A DNA stretch of 64,000 nucleotides from Paraburkholderia domus (GTDB taxonomy: Bacteria > Pseudomonadota > Gammaproteobacteria > Burkholderiales > Burkholderiaceae), in NCBI RefSeq assembly GCF_905220705.1, contig NZ_CAJNAT010000005.1, positions 292,353 to 356,352 on the forward strand, written 5' to 3'. A program made the translations under genes and the position numbers. The notes under the pieces are model-generated. The model was not told where the DNA came from. It worked only from the letters and a program-made list of their open reading frames with translations, and searched no databases. Shown one piece after another: positions 50,828-61,874 of this stretch; the first letter of the stretch is position 1, and each line of letters begins with the position of its first letter.

Positions 50828-52735
50828 ATGTACGACTTGCTGAAAACTATCGACGACCCGGCAGCCTTGCGCCGCCTCGATCGCCGCCAATTGCAACCGC
50901 TTGCAGACGAGTTGCGCGCCTTTGTGCTCGACAGCGTATCGCAGACGGGCGGCCATCTTTCGTCCAACCTCGGCACGGTCGAGTTGACCATTGCTCTGCA
51001 CTACGTGTTCGACACGCCACGTGACCGGATCGTCTGGGACGTCGGCCACCAAACCTATCCGCACAAGATCCTGACGGGTCGCCGCGACAAGATGCACACG
51101 CTGCGTCAGCTCGGCGGCATCTCGGGCTTTCCGAAGCGCGACGAGTCGGAATACGACACCTTCGGCACCGCGCATTCCAGCACCTCGATCTCGGCCGCGC
51201 TCGGCATGGCAGTCGCCAGCAAGCTGCAGGGCGAGAACCGCACGGGCATCGCCGTGATCGGCGACGGCGCGATGACGGCCGGCATGGCCTTCGAGGCGAT
51301 GAACAACGCCGGCGTCGAAGACGACGTGCCGCTGCTGGTCATCCTCAACGACAACGACATGTCGATTTCGCCGCCGGTCGGCGCGCTGAATCGCCATCTG
51401 GCGCGCCTGATGTCGGGCCGCTTCTACGCTGCCGCGCGTGCGGGCGTCGAACGGGTGCTGCGTGTCGCGCCGCCTATGCTCGATCTGGCCCGCAAGCTCG
51501 AAGAGCACGCGAAGGGCATGATCGTGCCGGCCACGTTGTTCGAAGAATTCGGTTTCAACTACATCGGTCCGATCGACGGTCACGACCTCGATTCGCTGAT
51601 CCCGACGCTGCAGAACATCAAGGAACTGCGCGGTCCGCAATTCCTGCACGTCGTCACGAAGAAAGGCCAGGGCTACAAGCTGGCCGAAGCCGATCCGGTG
51701 CTGTACCACGGCCCGGGCAAGTTCAATCCGGCTGAAGGCATCAAGCCTGCCACCACGCCGTCGAAAAAGACGTACACGCAAGTGTTCGGCGAATGGCTGT
51801 GCGACGCGGCTGAGCTGGACGCGCGCGTGGTCGGCATCACGCCTGCCATGCGTGAAGGCTCGGGCATGGTCGAGTTCGAGAAGCGCTTCCCGGATCGTTA
51901 CTTCGACGTCGGCATCGCCGAGCAGCACGCGGTGACGTTCGCCGGCGGTCTGGCTGCCGAAGGCATGAAGCCGGTGGTCGCGATCTACTCGACCTTCCTG
52001 CAACGTGCTTACGACCAATTGATTCACGACGTCGCGCTGCAAAACCTGCCGGTGGTGTTCGCTATCGACCGCGCCGGTCTGGTCGGCGCGGACGGCGCCA
52101 CGCACGCGGGCGCTTACGATCTGGCGTTCATGCGCTGCATCCCGAACATGACGGTGATGGCTGCTTCGGACGAAAACGAATGCCGTCAGATGCTGTACAC
52201 CGCTTTGCAACAGCCGAACCCGACGGCGGTGCGCTATCCGCGCGGCGCCGGCACGGGCGTGGCGACGGTCAAACAAATGACGGCGCTGCCGCTCGGCAAG
52301 GGCGAGATCCGCCGCGAAACGTCGCAGCCGGCCGGCAAGCGGATTGCGATTCTGGCATTCGGCACGATGGTTGCGCCGTCGCTGGCGGCCGCTGAGCAAC
52401 TGGACGCCACGGTGGCGAACATGCGCTTCGTGAAGCCGCTGGACGCCGAGCTGGTCCGCCAGCTGGCCGAAACGCACGACGCCATCGTGACGGTCGAAGA
52501 AGGCTGCGTGATGGGCGGCGCGGGCTCGGCTTGCGTCGAAGCCCTGCTTGAAAGTGGGGTTATGCGACCCGTACTACAATTGGGCCTCCCGGATCGCTTC
52601 ATCGATCATGGGGATCCGGCCAAGCTGCTCGCCGCGTGTGGTCTGGACGCAGCGGGCATCGCCAAGTCGATTCGCGAGCGCTTTCTTTCCGGCGGCGCAG
52701 TCGCCGGTCAATCGTCGGTGAAGCGCGTCGCTTAG
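50828..52735 (+). CDS. dxs: 1-deoxy-D-xylulose-5-phosphate synthase
   Basis: A 635-residue DXS, first enzyme of the MEP isoprenoid pathway, using thiamine diphosphate to join pyruvate and glyceraldehyde-3-phosphate. Motifs: [20 protein letters not shown], the TPP site [38 protein letters not shown] and the C-terminal transketolase domain. The start is [20 protein letters not shown] at 50828, 84 nt after ispA. FPP and DXP synthesis are thus co-expressed. Confidence 0.97.
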   Translation: MYDLLKTIDDPAALRRLDRRQLQPLADELRAFVLDSVSQTGGHLSSNLGTVELTIALHYVFDTPRDRIVWDVGHQTYPHKILTGRRDKMHTLRQLGGISGFPKRDESEYDTFGTAHSSTSISAALGMAVASKLQGENRTGIAVIGDGAMTAGMAFEAMNNAGVEDDVPLLVILNDNDMSISPPVGALNRHLARLMSGRFYAAARAGVERVLRVAPPMLDLARKLEEHAKGMIVPATLFEEFGFNYIGPIDGHDLDSLIPTLQNIKELRGPQFLHVVTKKGQGYKLAEADPVLYHGPGKFNPAEGIKPATTPSKKTYTQVFGEWLCDAAELDARVVGITPAMREGSGMVEFEKRFPDRYFDVGIAEQHAVTFAGGLAAEGMKPVVAIYSTFLQRAYDQLIHDVALQNLPVVFAIDRAGLVGADGATHAGAYDLAFMRCIPNMTVMAASDENECRQMLYTALQQPNPTAVRYPRGAGTGVATVKQMTALPLGKGEIRRETSQPAGKRIAILAFGTMVAPSLAAAEQLDATVANMRFVKPLDAELVRQLAETHDAIVTVEEGCVMGGAGSACVEALLESGVMRPVLQLGLPDRFIDHGDPAKLLAACGLDAAGIAKSIRERFLSGGAVAGQSSVKRVA

Positions 52736-53080
52736 TTGCGTTGCTCGACGGCGTCACTTAACTGCGTAACTTAACTGCGTCGATTGGCTGGTCGTTCAGC
52801 TGCTCTGCCGTGCGCTGTGCCGCGGCTATGGCGGCCATAGCAATCTCCAACTTGAATCGATGGACCTTCGGGCCCATCATCCGACGCCGGCAGGGGCCGG
52901 CGTTCGCCGTTGCGCACCCTGATTCGCACGGTCGCTGAGAGCCCCCAAACCTGTCGCTTTGCGACAACCCCGATGGGGCAATCCCCCCAATCCCCCAAAT
53001 GGACTTCCTTCGGAGCGGGGGACTTCCCGAGGAGCGGAAAGCCTTGGGGCGGCCCGGCGTTTTCTTGAAAGGACAAGAAT
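52736..53080 (+). other. folE2 leader: chain of hairpins, possible regulatory RNA
   Basis: A 345-nt gap with no convincing gene. It shows ACGCCGGC-AGGG-GCCGGCGT (52884-52903, probable dxs terminator or attenuator), TGTCGC-TTT-GCGACA (52952-52966) directly followed by CCCC-GAT-GGGG (52968-52978), then an imperfect tandem repeat at 53001-53018 and 53020-53037 (both GGACTTCC, short gap, GGAGCGG). The density of stable stems just before folE2 suggests a leader RNA. No known riboswitch consensus (TPP, preQ1, THF) is recognised. Confidence 0.5.
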
Positions 53081-53887
53081 ATGAACCAGATGAATCCCGC
53101 CTTTGTGATGCCCGACGTGCAGAGCACGCCCGATACGCGTCAGATTCCGATTCAACGCGTCGGCGTCAAGGCAGTGCGCCATCCGTTGACGGTGCGCACG
53201 CAAGGCGGCGAAGTGCAGCCTTCGGTGGGCACGTGGAATCTCGACGTACATCTGCCAGCCGATCAGAAGGGCACGCACATGTCGCGCTTCGTCGCGCTGC
53301 TTGAAGAGAACAAGGCACCGCTCGAGGCGGCCACGTTCCGCACCATGCTCGCCGCGATGCTCGAAAAGCTCGAAGCCGAGGCCGGTCGTATCGAAGTGTC
53401 GTTCCCGTACTTTGTGAACAAGACCGCGCCGGTGTCGGGCGTGCAAAGTCTGCTCGACTATGAAGTGACGTTGACGGGCGAGACTCGCAACGGCGCGACG
53501 CGTCTGTTCCTGAAGGTGCTGGTGCCGGTCACGAGCCTGTGCCCGTGCTCGAAGAAGATTTCGCAGTACGGCGCGCACAACCAGCGCTCGCACGTCACGA
53601 TCAACGCCGAGCTGGCGGGCGACGTGGCGGTGGAGGAACTGGTTCGTATCGCTGAAGAAGAGGCCTCGTGCGAACTGTGGGGCTTGCTGAAGCGTCCGGA
53701 TGAGAAGTTCGTCACTGAACGTGCCTACGAAAATCCGAAGTTCGTCGAAGACCTGGTGCGCGATGTCGCGCAACGTCTGAACGCGGACGAGCGCATCGTT
53801 GCGTATGTGCTCGAAGCTGAGAACTTCGAATCGATTCACAATCACAGCGCGTACGCCGTGATTGAACGGGATAAGCGGGCGGCGTGA
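53081..53887 (+). CDS. folE2: GTP cyclohydrolase FolE2 (type IB)
   Basis: A 268-residue GTP cyclohydrolase IB, which makes dihydroneopterin triphosphate for folate (and queuosine precursors) and can work without zinc. Family pattern: [20 protein letters not shown], the metal/active-site [20 protein letters not shown] and [24 protein letters not shown] is 7 nt before the ATG. In bacteria that also have zinc-type FolE, folE2 is often zinc-controlled (Zur); no Zur box is evident here. Confidence 0.95.
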   Translation: MNQMNPAFVMPDVQSTPDTRQIPIQRVGVKAVRHPLTVRTQGGEVQPSVGTWNLDVHLPADQKGTHMSRFVALLEENKAPLEAATFRTMLAAMLEKLEAEAGRIEVSFPYFVNKTAPVSGVQSLLDYEVTLTGETRNGATRLFLKVLVPVTSLCPCSKKISQYGAHNQRSHVTINAELAGDVAVEELVRIAEEEASCELWGLLKRPDEKFVTERAYENPKFVEDLVRDVAQRLNADERIVAYVLEAENFESIHNHSAYAVIERDKRAA

Positions 53888-53914
53888 TTCGCGCGTTCGA
53901 CATTGCTCAAACAG

Positions 53915-53943
53915 AAAAGCCGCTCTTCCAAGCGGCTTTTTTT
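53915..53943. terminator. Terminator of folE2 (and tsaD)
   Basis: AAAAGCCGCT (53915) and AGCGGCTTTT (53940) around the loop CTTCCA, followed by three more T; A-run on the other side makes it work on both strands for the two convergent genes. Confidence 0.9.
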
Positions 53944-53963
53944 ACACCTTCGCGTCAGGAAGT

Positions 53964-54992
53964 TCAGCGTGCGAGCGAAGTCAGATCCCAGCGCGGCTTT
54001 ACCGTGAACGCATAGTCTTTGCCCGATTGATCGGGCCAGCGTTGCAATCGCAATGCGCCGGCCAACGCGATCATCGCGCCGTTATCCGTACACAGCGACA
54101 GGTCCGGGTAGTGCACGAAGAAATTGCGTTTCTTCGCCGCGGCGGAAAGCGCCTCGCGCAGTTGCCGGTTCGCGCCGACGCCGCCTGCCACCACCAGTCG
54201 ATTGAGCTTGGTCAGTTTGAGCGCGGCCAGCGATTTCGCCGCCAGCACGTCCACGGCAGCGTCGACGAACCCACGCGCCAGATCCGCTTTCGCCTGCTCG
54301 CAGATATTCGCGCCGCCGAGTTTCTTTGCGTGCGTAAGGACGGCGGTTTTCAGCCCGCTAAAACTGAAATCGAGGTCGCCGGAATGCAGCATCGGGCGCG
54401 GCAGCAGCACTGCGCCCGGCGTGCCGAATTCCGCCATTCGCGATACTTCCGGGCCGCCTGGATAGCCGAGGCCCAGCAGCTTGGCGGTTTTGTCGAAGGC
54501 TTCGCCGGCGGCGTCGTCCAGTGTTTCGCCGAGCGTCTCGTAGACGCCCACGTCCGTCACGCGCATCAACTGCGTATGGCCGCCTGACACCAGCAACGCG
54601 ACGAACGGAAACGGCGGCGGTTCATCCACCAGCAGCGGCGACAGCAAATGCCCTTCGAGATGGTGGATGCCGATAGTCGGCTTATCCCACGCCATGGCCA
54701 GCGAATTCGCAACGCTCGCGCCGACCAGCAGCGCGCCCGCGAGGCCAGGGCCCTGCGTATAAGCGATCGCGTCGATGTCGCTGCGCACCGTGCCGGCGCG
54801 TTCCATCACCTCTTCGAGCAGCGGCAGCGCGCGCCGGATATGGTCGCGCGACGCCAACTCCGGCACCACGCCGCCGTACTCCCGGTGCATCGCAATTTGC
54901 GAATGCAGCGCGTGCGCGAGCAGGCCGCGCTCTGTGTCGTAGAGCGCGAGACCGGTTTCGTCGCAGGAGCTTTCGATGCCGAGAACGAGCAT
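53964..54992 (-). CDS. tsaD: tRNA N6-threonylcarbamoyladenosine transferase TsaD
   Basis: A 342-residue TsaD/Kae1; with TsaB and TsaE it makes t6A37 in ANN-decoding tRNAs, including the CAU tRNAs such as that at 61875. Motifs: [19 protein letters not shown], metal-binding [14 protein letters not shown], and [16 protein letters not shown]. The frame goes on for 106 codons upstream, but the N-terminus [14 protein letters not shown] is invariant in the family, so the start is 54992. Confidence 0.97.
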   Translation of the reverse strand: MLVLGIESSCDETGLALYDTERGLLAHALHSQIAMHREYGGVVPELASRDHIRRALPLLEEVMERAGTVRSDIDAIAYTQGPGLAGALLVGASVANSLAMAWDKPTIGIHHLEGHLLSPLLVDEPPPFPFVALLVSGGHTQLMRVTDVGVYETLGETLDDAAGEAFDKTAKLLGLGYPGGPEVSRMAEFGTPGAVLLPRPMLHSGDLDFSFSGLKTAVLTHAKKLGGANICEQAKADLARGFVDAAVDVLAAKSLAALKLTKLNRLVVAGGVGANRQLREALSAAAKKRNFFVHYPDLSLCTDNGAMIALAGALRLQRWPDQSGKDYAFTVKPRWDLTSLAR

Positions 54993-55113
54993 GATGGGGG
55001 CTTTGAGCGGGCGCGCGAGTGAAGCCACTCGGGCACCCAAAAGTGAGAAGGCAAGCCTGAAAGTATAGCAGCGCGGGCTGGGGGCCGCAGGCGCGCGGGT
55101 ACAATGCGGCCCT

Positions 55114-56331
55114 ATGGAATCCTTCGATATCGCAGTGATCGGCGCAGGCGCGGCCGGCATGATGTGCGCGGCCGTGGCCGGGCAACTCGGCCGTCGCGTG
55201 GTGCTGATCGACCACTCGCAGCGCCTCGCGGAGAAAATCCGCATTTCCGGCGGCGGCCGGTGCAACTTCACGAATCTGTACGCCGGACCTGCCAATTTTC
55301 TGTCGGCCAACCCCCATTTCTGCCGTTCGGCACTGGCGCGCTATACGCCGCGTGACTTCATGGCGCTGCTCAAGCGTCATCATGTGACGTGGCACGAAAA
55401 GCACAAGGGGCAACTGTTCTGTGACCAGTCGAGCGACGCGGTCATCAATGTGCTGAAGAACGAGTGCGACGCGGGCCGCGTTGCGTGGCGCACGCCACTC
55501 GCGGTGGAGCAAGTGCGGCATGACGCCGAAGGACGGTTCACGCTGGACACCCACTCGGGCCCGATCACGGCCCGCGCGCTCGTGGTGGCGACCGGCGGCC
55601 TATCGATCCCCAAGATCGGCGCCACCGATTTCGCCTACCGTCTCGCCAAGCAATTCGGCCACAAGCTGATCGACACCCGTCCCGCGCTGGTTCCGCTGAC
55701 CTTTGCCCCGGCCGACTGGGAACCGTTCTCGGCGCTCTCAGGCGTGTCGCTCGAGGTGCAACTGGCGACCGGCAGCAAGAAGACCGGCGCCGAGTTCAAC
55801 GAAGACCTGCTACTCACCCACCGTGGACTGTCGGGCCCGGGCGTTCTGCAGATTTCGAGCTATTGGCAGCCCGGCGAGCCGATCCAGATCAATCTGCTGC
55901 CTGAGCAGGATGCCACGAGTGCCTTGCTGGAGGCCAAAACCGGCACCAGGCGCCAGATCGCCAATCTGCTCTCGGAATGGGTGCCGCAACGGCTCGCTCA
56001 CGTCTGGCTGGAAACCCACCAGATTCCCGCCGAAGCGCGCGTGGCCGATCTGCCGGACAAGACCCTGCGCCGCGTCGGTGAGGCTTTGTCGCGCTGGACG
56101 CTCACCCCGAACGGCACCGAAGGCTACCGCAAGGCCGAGGTCACGCGCGGTGGTATCGACACCCGCGAGCTGTCGTCGGCGACGATGATGAGCGCCCGCA
56201 CGCCGGGTTTGTACTTCATCGGCGAGGCGGTCGACGTCACCGGCTGGCTCGGCGGCTACAACTTCCAATGGGCCTGGGCCTCCGGCGTGGCGGCCGGCCA
56301 GGCGTGCGCGGAGTACGTTTTGGGGGCTTGA
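55114..56331 (+). CDS. NAD(P)/FAD-dependent oxidoreductase, YhiN/HI0933 family
   Basis: A 405-residue flavoprotein of the HI0933/YhiN (TIGR00275) family. FAD motif [20 protein letters not shown], family signature [14 protein letters not shown] and C-terminal [20 protein letters not shown] followed by NFQWAWASG. Close relatives include BaiN-like enzymes; the reaction in this organism is unknown. Divergent from tsaD with 121 nt between the starts. Confidence 0.9.
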   Translation: MESFDIAVIGAGAAGMMCAAVAGQLGRRVVLIDHSQRLAEKIRISGGGRCNFTNLYAGPANFLSANPHFCRSALARYTPRDFMALLKRHHVTWHEKHKGQLFCDQSSDAVINVLKNECDAGRVAWRTPLAVEQVRHDAEGRFTLDTHSGPITARALVVATGGLSIPKIGATDFAYRLAKQFGHKLIDTRPALVPLTFAPADWEPFSALSGVSLEVQLATGSKKTGAEFNEDLLLTHRGLSGPGVLQISSYWQPGEPIQINLLPEQDATSALLEAKTGTRRQIANLLSEWVPQRLAHVWLETHQIPAEARVADLPDKTLRRVGEALSRWTLTPNGTEGYRKAEVTRGGIDTRELSSATMMSARTPGLYFIGEAVDVTGWLGGYNFQWAWASGVAAGQACAEYVLGA

Positions 56332-56338
56332 CGGCGCA

Positions 56339-56367
56339 TTAGCTTTGTGAGAAAGCTCTGCTATACT
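56339..56367 (+). promoter_or_regulatory. Promoter of the rpsU operon
   Basis: TTAGCT, 17-nt spacer, TATACT (56362-56367), ending 32 nt before the rpsU ATG. The -10 is good; the -35 is weak. Confidence 0.5.
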
Positions 56368-56399
56368 CCTGAACCTTTGCAGAGTTCCGTTATTGAAAA

Positions 56400-56612
56400 A
56401 TGACGACCATCCATGTAAAAGACAACGAGCCGTTTGAAGTTGCCATGCGCCGCTTCAAGCGCACGATGGAGAAAAACGGGCTGCTAACGGAACTTCGCGC
56501 CCGCGAGTTTTACGAAAAGCCTACAGCTGAGCGCAAGCGCAAGAAGGCGGCTGCGGTTAAGCGTCATTTCAAGCGTCTGCGTGGCCAGATGCTGCCAAAG
56601 AAGTTCTACTGA
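56400..56612 (+). CDS. rpsU: 30S ribosomal protein S21
   Basis: A 70-residue S21: [20 protein letters not shown], then [18 protein letters not shown] and a basic end. It is first of the classic macromolecular synthesis cluster rpsU-yqeY-dnaG-rpoD. S21 is needed for translation initiation. Confidence 0.98.
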   Translation: MTTIHVKDNEPFEVAMRRFKRTMEKNGLLTELRAREFYEKPTAERKRKKAAAVKRHFKRLRGQMLPKKFY

Positions 56613-56847
56613 TTCTGGCGTTGCCGCGGTTCCCGTCGAACGGAGCGGCGACATCCAACGGTGACGGCACAGCAGGTGCCATCACGGAAAACACGGCCCT
56701 TCGGGCCAGCCGGCAGGGTCGCATCCACTACGCAAAATTGCGCCAACCCGCTTGAGGAAGCAGTCCCAAGCGGGCGTTTGTGTTGGATGCGGCGTATTGG
56801 TACGGCAAGCGGCCGGTTTTTAAATTTTCAACGCATTCAGGTGAGTG

Positions 56848-57294
56848 ATGAGCCTCAAGGACCAGATCAACGACGACATGAAAGCTGCCATGCGGGCGCG
56901 CGAGACCGAGCGTCTCGGCACGATCCGCTTGCTGCTCGCCGCGGTCAAGCAACGCGAAGTCGACGAACGTGTCACCCTTGACGACGCGGCGATCACCGCC
57001 GTCATCGACAAGATGATCAAGCAGCGCAAAGACTCGATCAGCCAGTTCGAAGCCGCTGGCCGCACGGATCTCGCCGACAAGGAAAAGGCCGAGCTGGCCA
57101 TCCTGGCCGCCTATATGCCGACGCAGATGTCCGAGGCGGAGATCGTTGCCGCAGTTCAGGCCGCAGTCGCACAAACCGGCGCCGCCGGCCCGCAGGACAT
57201 GGGCAAGGTGATGGGCGTGCTCAAGCCCAAACTGGCCGGCCGCGCCGACATGACCGCTGTGTCGGCGCAAGTCAAAGCCGCGCTCGCGAAGTAA
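56848..57294 (+). CDS. GatB/YqeY domain protein
   Basis: A 148-residue YqeY-like protein, equal to the C-terminal tRNA-binding tail domain of GatB: SLKDQINDDMKAAMRARETE, LAILAAYMPTQMSEAEIVAA, MGKVMGVLKPKLAGRADMTA. It may help amidotransferase-type reactions or bind tRNA; role unproved. A GTG just before the ATG is the other possible start. Between rpsU and dnaG, as usual. Confidence 0.93.
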   Translation: MSLKDQINDDMKAAMRARETERLGTIRLLLAAVKQREVDERVTLDDAAITAVIDKMIKQRKDSISQFEAAGRTDLADKEKAELAILAAYMPTQMSEAEIVAAVQAAVAQTGAAGPQDMGKVMGVLKPKLAGRADMTAVSAQVKAALAK

Positions 57295-57372
57295 TTCCTG
57301 TATTTCCGGTCTGTGCGCGCCGTTGTTCGACGGCGCGCACAGCCTTGAGCTTTTTAGGTAGCGTCATTCACT

Positions 57373-59238
57373 GTGATTCCACCGTCATTCCTGCAGGACC
57401 TGCTCAACCGCGTCGATATCGTCGACGTGGTCGGCCGGCATGTGCAGTTGAAAAAGGGCGGCGCGAACTTCATGGGGCTGTGCCCGTTTCACAACGAGAA
57501 GAGCCCTTCGTTTACGGTTAGTCCGACTAAACAGTTCTATCACTGCTTCGGCTGCGGCGCGCATGGTACGGCCATCGGCTTCCTGATGGAGCACGTCGGC
57601 TCCACGTTTCCAGAGGCGGTCAACGAACTCGCTCAATCGGTCGGTTTGACCGTGCCCAATGAGCCTTCGCCGGGATATGGCGGCGGTTCTGGCGGGTATG
57701 CGCCGGCTGCGTCCAAGGCGGTCACCACGGCGCTGTCCGACGTCATGCAGACCGCGTGTGACTTTTACCGCAAGCAGCTGCGCGGCGCGCCGGTCGCGAT
57801 CCAGTATTTGAAGAAACGCGGCCTGACCGGCGAGATCGCCGCCCGTTTCGGCCTCGGCTACGCGCCGGACGGCTGGCAGAACCTCGAGCCCGCGTTCCCC
57901 AACTATCGGGACGATTCACTGGTCGAGTCGGGTCTGGTGATCGTCAGCGAAAAGTCGGATGCGCAAGGCCAGAATCGCCGATACGACCGCTTTCGCGAGC
58001 GGATCATGTTCCCGATACGCAATGTGAAGGGGCAGGTGATCGGCTTCGGCGGCCGCGTCCTGGACGGCGGCGAACCGAAATATTTGAATTCGCCGGAAAC
58101 GCCTCTATTTAACAAAGGCAGCGAGCTGTACGGGCTGTTCGAGGCACGTCTGGCGATTCGTGAACAGCACTACGTGCTGGTGGTCGAAGGCTACATGGAC
58201 GTGGTCGCGCTGGCCCAATTGGGGTTCCAGAACGCGGTTGCCACGCTCGGCACGGCCTGTACGCCGATTCATGTGCAGAAACTGATGCGTCAGACCGATA
58301 CGGTCATCTTCAGCTTCGACGGCGATTCGGCAGGGCGCCGCGCCGCGCGCCGCGCGCTGGATGCCTGTCTGCCGCACGCGGCGGACAATCGGACCATCCG
58401 GTTCCTGTTTCTGCCGACCGAGCACGATCCGGACAGCTATGTGCGCGAATTCGGCACGGAAGCGTTCGCCGAGCAGGTCGAGCGTGCCATGCCGCTGTCG
58501 CAGTTCATGCTGAACGAGGTGCTGACCGGCAAGGAGCTGGATCAGCCCGAAGGCCGCGCCCGCGCGCTGTTCGACGCGAAGCCGCTGCTGCAGCAACTGC
58601 CCGCCAATGCGCTGCGCGCGCAGATTATGCATATGTTCGCCGACCGGCTCGATGTGCCGTTCGACGAAGTGGCGGCGTTATGCGAAGTCGACGCCCGGAT
58701 TGCGGCTGCCGCCCGATCGGCGCCGGCCCGCAAGGATCGGCGCAGTGTGACCGGGATCGAAGAAAAAACACTGCGCAATCTGGTGATGTATCCGCGGACG
58801 GTGGCCGTGCTCGACGAGGAAGCCGAGCAGGCGCTTCTGAGCGTCACGCGGCATGGCGAGCTGTTCGAAGAAGTGACGACGCATGCGCGCGCGCTGGGCG
58901 ATTCGGCGGAGTTCCAGTTGCTGTCTGACCTATTGCGAAACGGCGCCAATGCCCCAACTTTCGAGGAAATCTTTCGCAAAATTCTAGACTATGATGAAAA
59001 CGTCCGGGATTTACTGCTGAAGGACCCGGCGGATGCGACCGTCATCGAGGAACGGCGCGAGCAGGAACGGATCGTCGGAGAGGAATTGAAAGCGGCGATT
59101 CTGAAGATGCGATACGACGCTTACTGCGATCGGCTCGAGCAGCTTTCGCGGCAATCCCGGCACACGCCGGAGGAGTTCGCGGAACTGACGGGCCTGAATC
59201 AGAAGCGGGCCGAGATGAAGCGCCAGCTCGGGCTGTAA
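57373..59238 (+). CDS. dnaG: DNA primase
   Basis: A 621-residue primase, which makes RNA primers at the fork. The N-terminal zinc finger is C37, H40, C58, C61 (LCPFHNEKSPSF, QFYHCFGCGAHG). The Toprim core is at about 255-340 (LVVEGYMDVVALAQLG, FSFDGDSAGRRAARRAL), followed by a C-terminal helicase-binding domain. The start is GTG (reads MIPPSFLQDLLNRVDIVDVV), with 'ttttaggtagcg' before it; no strong ribosome site is seen. Confidence 0.97.
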   Translation: MIPPSFLQDLLNRVDIVDVVGRHVQLKKGGANFMGLCPFHNEKSPSFTVSPTKQFYHCFGCGAHGTAIGFLMEHVGSTFPEAVNELAQSVGLTVPNEPSPGYGGGSGGYAPAASKAVTTALSDVMQTACDFYRKQLRGAPVAIQYLKKRGLTGEIAARFGLGYAPDGWQNLEPAFPNYRDDSLVESGLVIVSEKSDAQGQNRRYDRFRERIMFPIRNVKGQVIGFGGRVLDGGEPKYLNSPETPLFNKGSELYGLFEARLAIREQHYVLVVEGYMDVVALAQLGFQNAVATLGTACTPIHVQKLMRQTDTVIFSFDGDSAGRRAARRALDACLPHAADNRTIRFLFLPTEHDPDSYVREFGTEAFAEQVERAMPLSQFMLNEVLTGKELDQPEGRARALFDAKPLLQQLPANALRAQIMHMFADRLDVPFDEVAALCEVDARIAAAARSAPARKDRRSVTGIEEKTLRNLVMYPRTVAVLDEEAEQALLSVTRHGELFEEVTTHARALGDSAEFQLLSDLLRNGANAPTFEEIFRKILDYDENVRDLLLKDPADATVIEERREQERIVGEELKAAILKMRYDAYCDRLEQLSRQSRHTPEEFAELTGLNQKRAEMKRQLGL

Positions 59239-59262
59239 GCGGGATGGCAGAGGCCTGAGTGC

Positions 59263-59268
59263 TATAAT
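59263..59268 (+). promoter_or_regulatory. Extended -10 promoter upstream of rpoD
   Basis: TGCTATAAT, an extended -10 with a perfect TATAAT hexamer, just after the dnaG stop and 64 nt before the rpoD ATG. No good -35, as usual for extended -10 promoters. Confidence 0.6.
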
Positions 59269-59331
59269 AAAAGGTTTCTAGCGGTTTGTTTTTTCAATGG
59301 TTTTCCTAGCAAAGGCGAAAAGGCGATTGCG

Positions 59332-61722
59332 ATGGCAAAGACACCAGGCGGAAAAAAAGCAACGGGCACAGGTTCGAATGAGCCGACCAGAAAGGTCACC
59401 GAGGCCAAGTTAGCTTCTTCCCCCAGAAAAACGTCTGCCGCAAGCGTCACACCTGCTGCCGGGAAGAAATCCTCGACCAGTTCCGCTGCGCGAGCGGAGC
59501 CGGTCAGGGCGGCGAAAGCTGTACCACCACCGGCCGCAGAACGGCCGGATGTCAGAAGCGCAAGGGAAGCGCCTGCCGCGCAGGACGATGCGGTAGAGCG
59601 TGAGACTCCAGTATCCACGGTTCAGCCGGCTGTTGTCCAACAGCCGCGAGTCGAGACTACAGCCGGTACGACGAACTCCATGACGAAAAAGCTGAACGAA
59701 ACACCCGTCGATGACGACGCAACCCAAAGCGAAGAAACCCCTGCGGCCGTTCCCGGCAAGGTGGAAAAGGTCAAGGCTCGCGATCGTCGTGCAAAGGAAA
59801 AAGCGCTGCTGAAAGACGCGTTCGCGTCGTCGCAGCCGGGCACCGTCGAGGAACTCGAAGAGCGCCGTTCCAAACTGCGCGCGCTGATCAAGCTCGGCAA
59901 GGAGCGCGGCTTCCTCACGTACGCTGAAATCAACGACCACCTCCCGGACAACTTCACCGAGACCGAGGCGATCGAAGGCATCATCAGCACGTTCAACGAC
60001 ATGGGCGTGGCTGTGTACGAGCAGGCGCCGGATGCTGAAACGCTGCTGTTGAACGACAACGCACCCGCCGCTTCGTCCGACGACGAAGTGGAAGAGGAAG
60101 CAGAAGTCGCGCTCTCCACCGTCGACTCCGAATTCGGCCGCACCACCGACCCGGTCCGCATGTACATGCGTGAAATGGGTACGGTCGAGCTGCTCACGCG
60201 CGAAGGCGAAATCGAAATCGCGAAGCGGATCGAAGACGGCTTGAAGCACATGGTGATGGCCATCTCCGCGTGCCCGACCACGATCGCCGACATTCTGGCG
60301 ATGGCTGAGCGCGTCGCGAACGAGGAAATCCGTATCGACGAACTGGTCGACGGCCTGATCGACGCCAACGCGGACGATGCGGATGGCTTCTCGGCGCAGG
60401 AAGCGGAAGCGATCGAGAGCGAAGACGAGGAAGCCGAGGAAGAGGAATCGGACGACGAGGAAGAAGACGACGGCGCCGCGCAAGCCACGGCCAACGCAGC
60501 GCAGATGGAAGCGCTCAAGCGTGCGTCGCTCGAAAAGTTCGCCATGATCAGCGAATGGTTCGACAAGATGCGTCGCGCGTTCGAGAAGGAAGGCTACAAG
60601 TCCAAGTCGTATCTGAAGGCGCAGGAAACGATCCAGAACGAACTGATGACGATTCGCTTCACCGCGCGTACTGTCGAGCGTTTGTGCGACACGTTGCGTG
60701 CGCAAGTGGACGAAGTGCGTCAGGTCGAGCGTCAGATCCTGCATACGGTGGTCGACAAATGCGGCATGCCGCGTGCGGAATTCATCGCGCGTTTTCCGGG
60801 CAGCGAAACGGATCTGGAATGGGCCGACAAGATCGTCGCTGAGGGCCACGGGTATAGCGCGATCCTCACGCGTAACATTCCGGCTATTCGCGAACAGCAG
60901 CAACGCCTGCTCGACTTGCAGGCGCGCGTTGTATTACCGCTGAAAGACCTGAAGGAAACCAACCGCCAGATGGCGGCCGGCGAACTGAAGGCGCGCCAGG
61001 CCAAGCGCGAAATGACCGAGGCGAACTTGCGTCTCGTGATCTCGATTGCGAAGAAGTACACGAACCGTGGTCTGCAGTTCCTCGACTTGATTCAGGAAGG
61101 CAACATCGGCCTGATGAAGGCGGTGGACAAGTTCGAATATCGTCGCGGCTACAAGTTCTCCACGTACGCCACGTGGTGGATCCGTCAGGCCATTACGCGT
61201 TCGATCGCTGACCAGGCGCGTACGATCCGGATTCCGGTTCACATGATCGAAACGATCAACAAGATGAACCGCATCTCGCGTCAGATCTTGCAGGAAACCG
61301 GTCTCGAGCCGGATCCGGCAACGCTGGCTGAAAAGATGGAGATGCCGGAAGACAAGATCCGCAAGATCATGAAGATCGCGAAGGAGCCGATCTCGATGGA
61401 AACGCCGATCGGTGACGACGACGATTCGCATCTGGGCGACTTCATCGAGGACAACAACACGGTTGCGCCGGCCGACGCCGCGTTGCACGCCAGCATGCGC
61501 GATGTCGTGAAGGACGTGCTCGACTCGCTGACGCCGCGCGAAGCGAAGGTGCTGCGCATGCGTTTCGGTATCGAGATGAGCACCGATCACACGCTCGAAG
61601 AAGTCGGTAAGCAGTTCGACGTGACGCGTGAACGGATCCGTCAGATCGAAGCGAAGGCGCTGCGCAAGCTGCGTCACCCGAGCCGCTCGGACAAGCTGAA
61701 GTCGTTCCTCGAAGGGAATTGA
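59332..61722 (+). CDS. rpoD: Primary sigma factor RpoD (sigma-70)
   Basis: A 796-residue housekeeping sigma factor. After a long Ala/Lys/Thr/Pro-rich tail (about 1-116) comes region 1.1 ([20 protein letters not shown]), 1.2 ([20 protein letters not shown]), an acidic non-conserved region, region 2 ([60 protein letters not shown]) and region 4 ([20 protein letters not shown]). It is longer than E. coli sigma-70 (613) because of that tail and the acidic insert. An ATG at 59680 could give the shorter form, but it has no ribosome site; AAAGG precedes the chosen start. Confidence 0.97.
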   Translation: MAKTPGGKKATGTGSNEPTRKVTEAKLASSPRKTSAASVTPAAGKKSSTSSAARAEPVRAAKAVPPPAAERPDVRSAREAPAAQDDAVERETPVSTVQPAVVQQPRVETTAGTTNSMTKKLNETPVDDDATQSEETPAAVPGKVEKVKARDRRAKEKALLKDAFASSQPGTVEELEERRSKLRALIKLGKERGFLTYAEINDHLPDNFTETEAIEGIISTFNDMGVAVYEQAPDAETLLLNDNAPAASSDDEVEEEAEVALSTVDSEFGRTTDPVRMYMREMGTVELLTREGEIEIAKRIEDGLKHMVMAISACPTTIADILAMAERVANEEIRIDELVDGLIDANADDADGFSAQEAEAIESEDEEAEEEESDDEEEDDGAAQATANAAQMEALKRASLEKFAMISEWFDKMRRAFEKEGYKSKSYLKAQETIQNELMTIRFTARTVERLCDTLRAQVDEVRQVERQILHTVVDKCGMPRAEFIARFPGSETDLEWADKIVAEGHGYSAILTRNIPAIREQQQRLLDLQARVVLPLKDLKETNRQMAAGELKARQAKREMTEANLRLVISIAKKYTNRGLQFLDLIQEGNIGLMKAVDKFEYRRGYKFSTYATWWIRQAITRSIADQARTIRIPVHMIETINKMNRISRQILQETGLEPDPATLAEKMEMPEDKIRKIMKIAKEPISMETPIGDDDDSHLGDFIEDNNTVAPADAALHASMRDVVKDVLDSLTPREAKVLRMRFGIEMSTDHTLEEVGKQFDVTRERIRQIEAKALRKLRHPSRSDKLKSFLEGN

Positions 61723-61760
61723 TCGAAGTTGGCGGCCGTGGGAAATGATGGAGTGGTTTG

Positions 61761-61814
61761 AAGGGGTCTCCGGGTTGTTTCGCTCAGGCGAAGCGGTTGC
61801 GGAGGCCCTTTTTT
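61761..61814 (+). terminator. Terminator of rpoD
   Basis: The inner hairpin TTCGC-TCAG-GCGAA and outer pairs AAGGGG.TCTCCG with CGGAGGCCCTT, then TTTTTT. It begins 38 nt after the rpoD stop. Confidence 0.75.
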
Positions 61815-61874
61815 CGTGTAGTATGTCGGCCAATCAACGAATTGGCCCGGCCATCATGACCGGGTCTTTTTCTT

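Noticed and set aside
52900..52960. TPP riboswitch before folE2
   Set aside because: A CTGAGA is present, but the other conserved parts of the thi box are missing.
60370..60480. Acidic repeat inside rpoD as foreign insertion
   Set aside because: An acidic non-conserved region is normal in primary sigma factors of this group; frame and flanks are intact.
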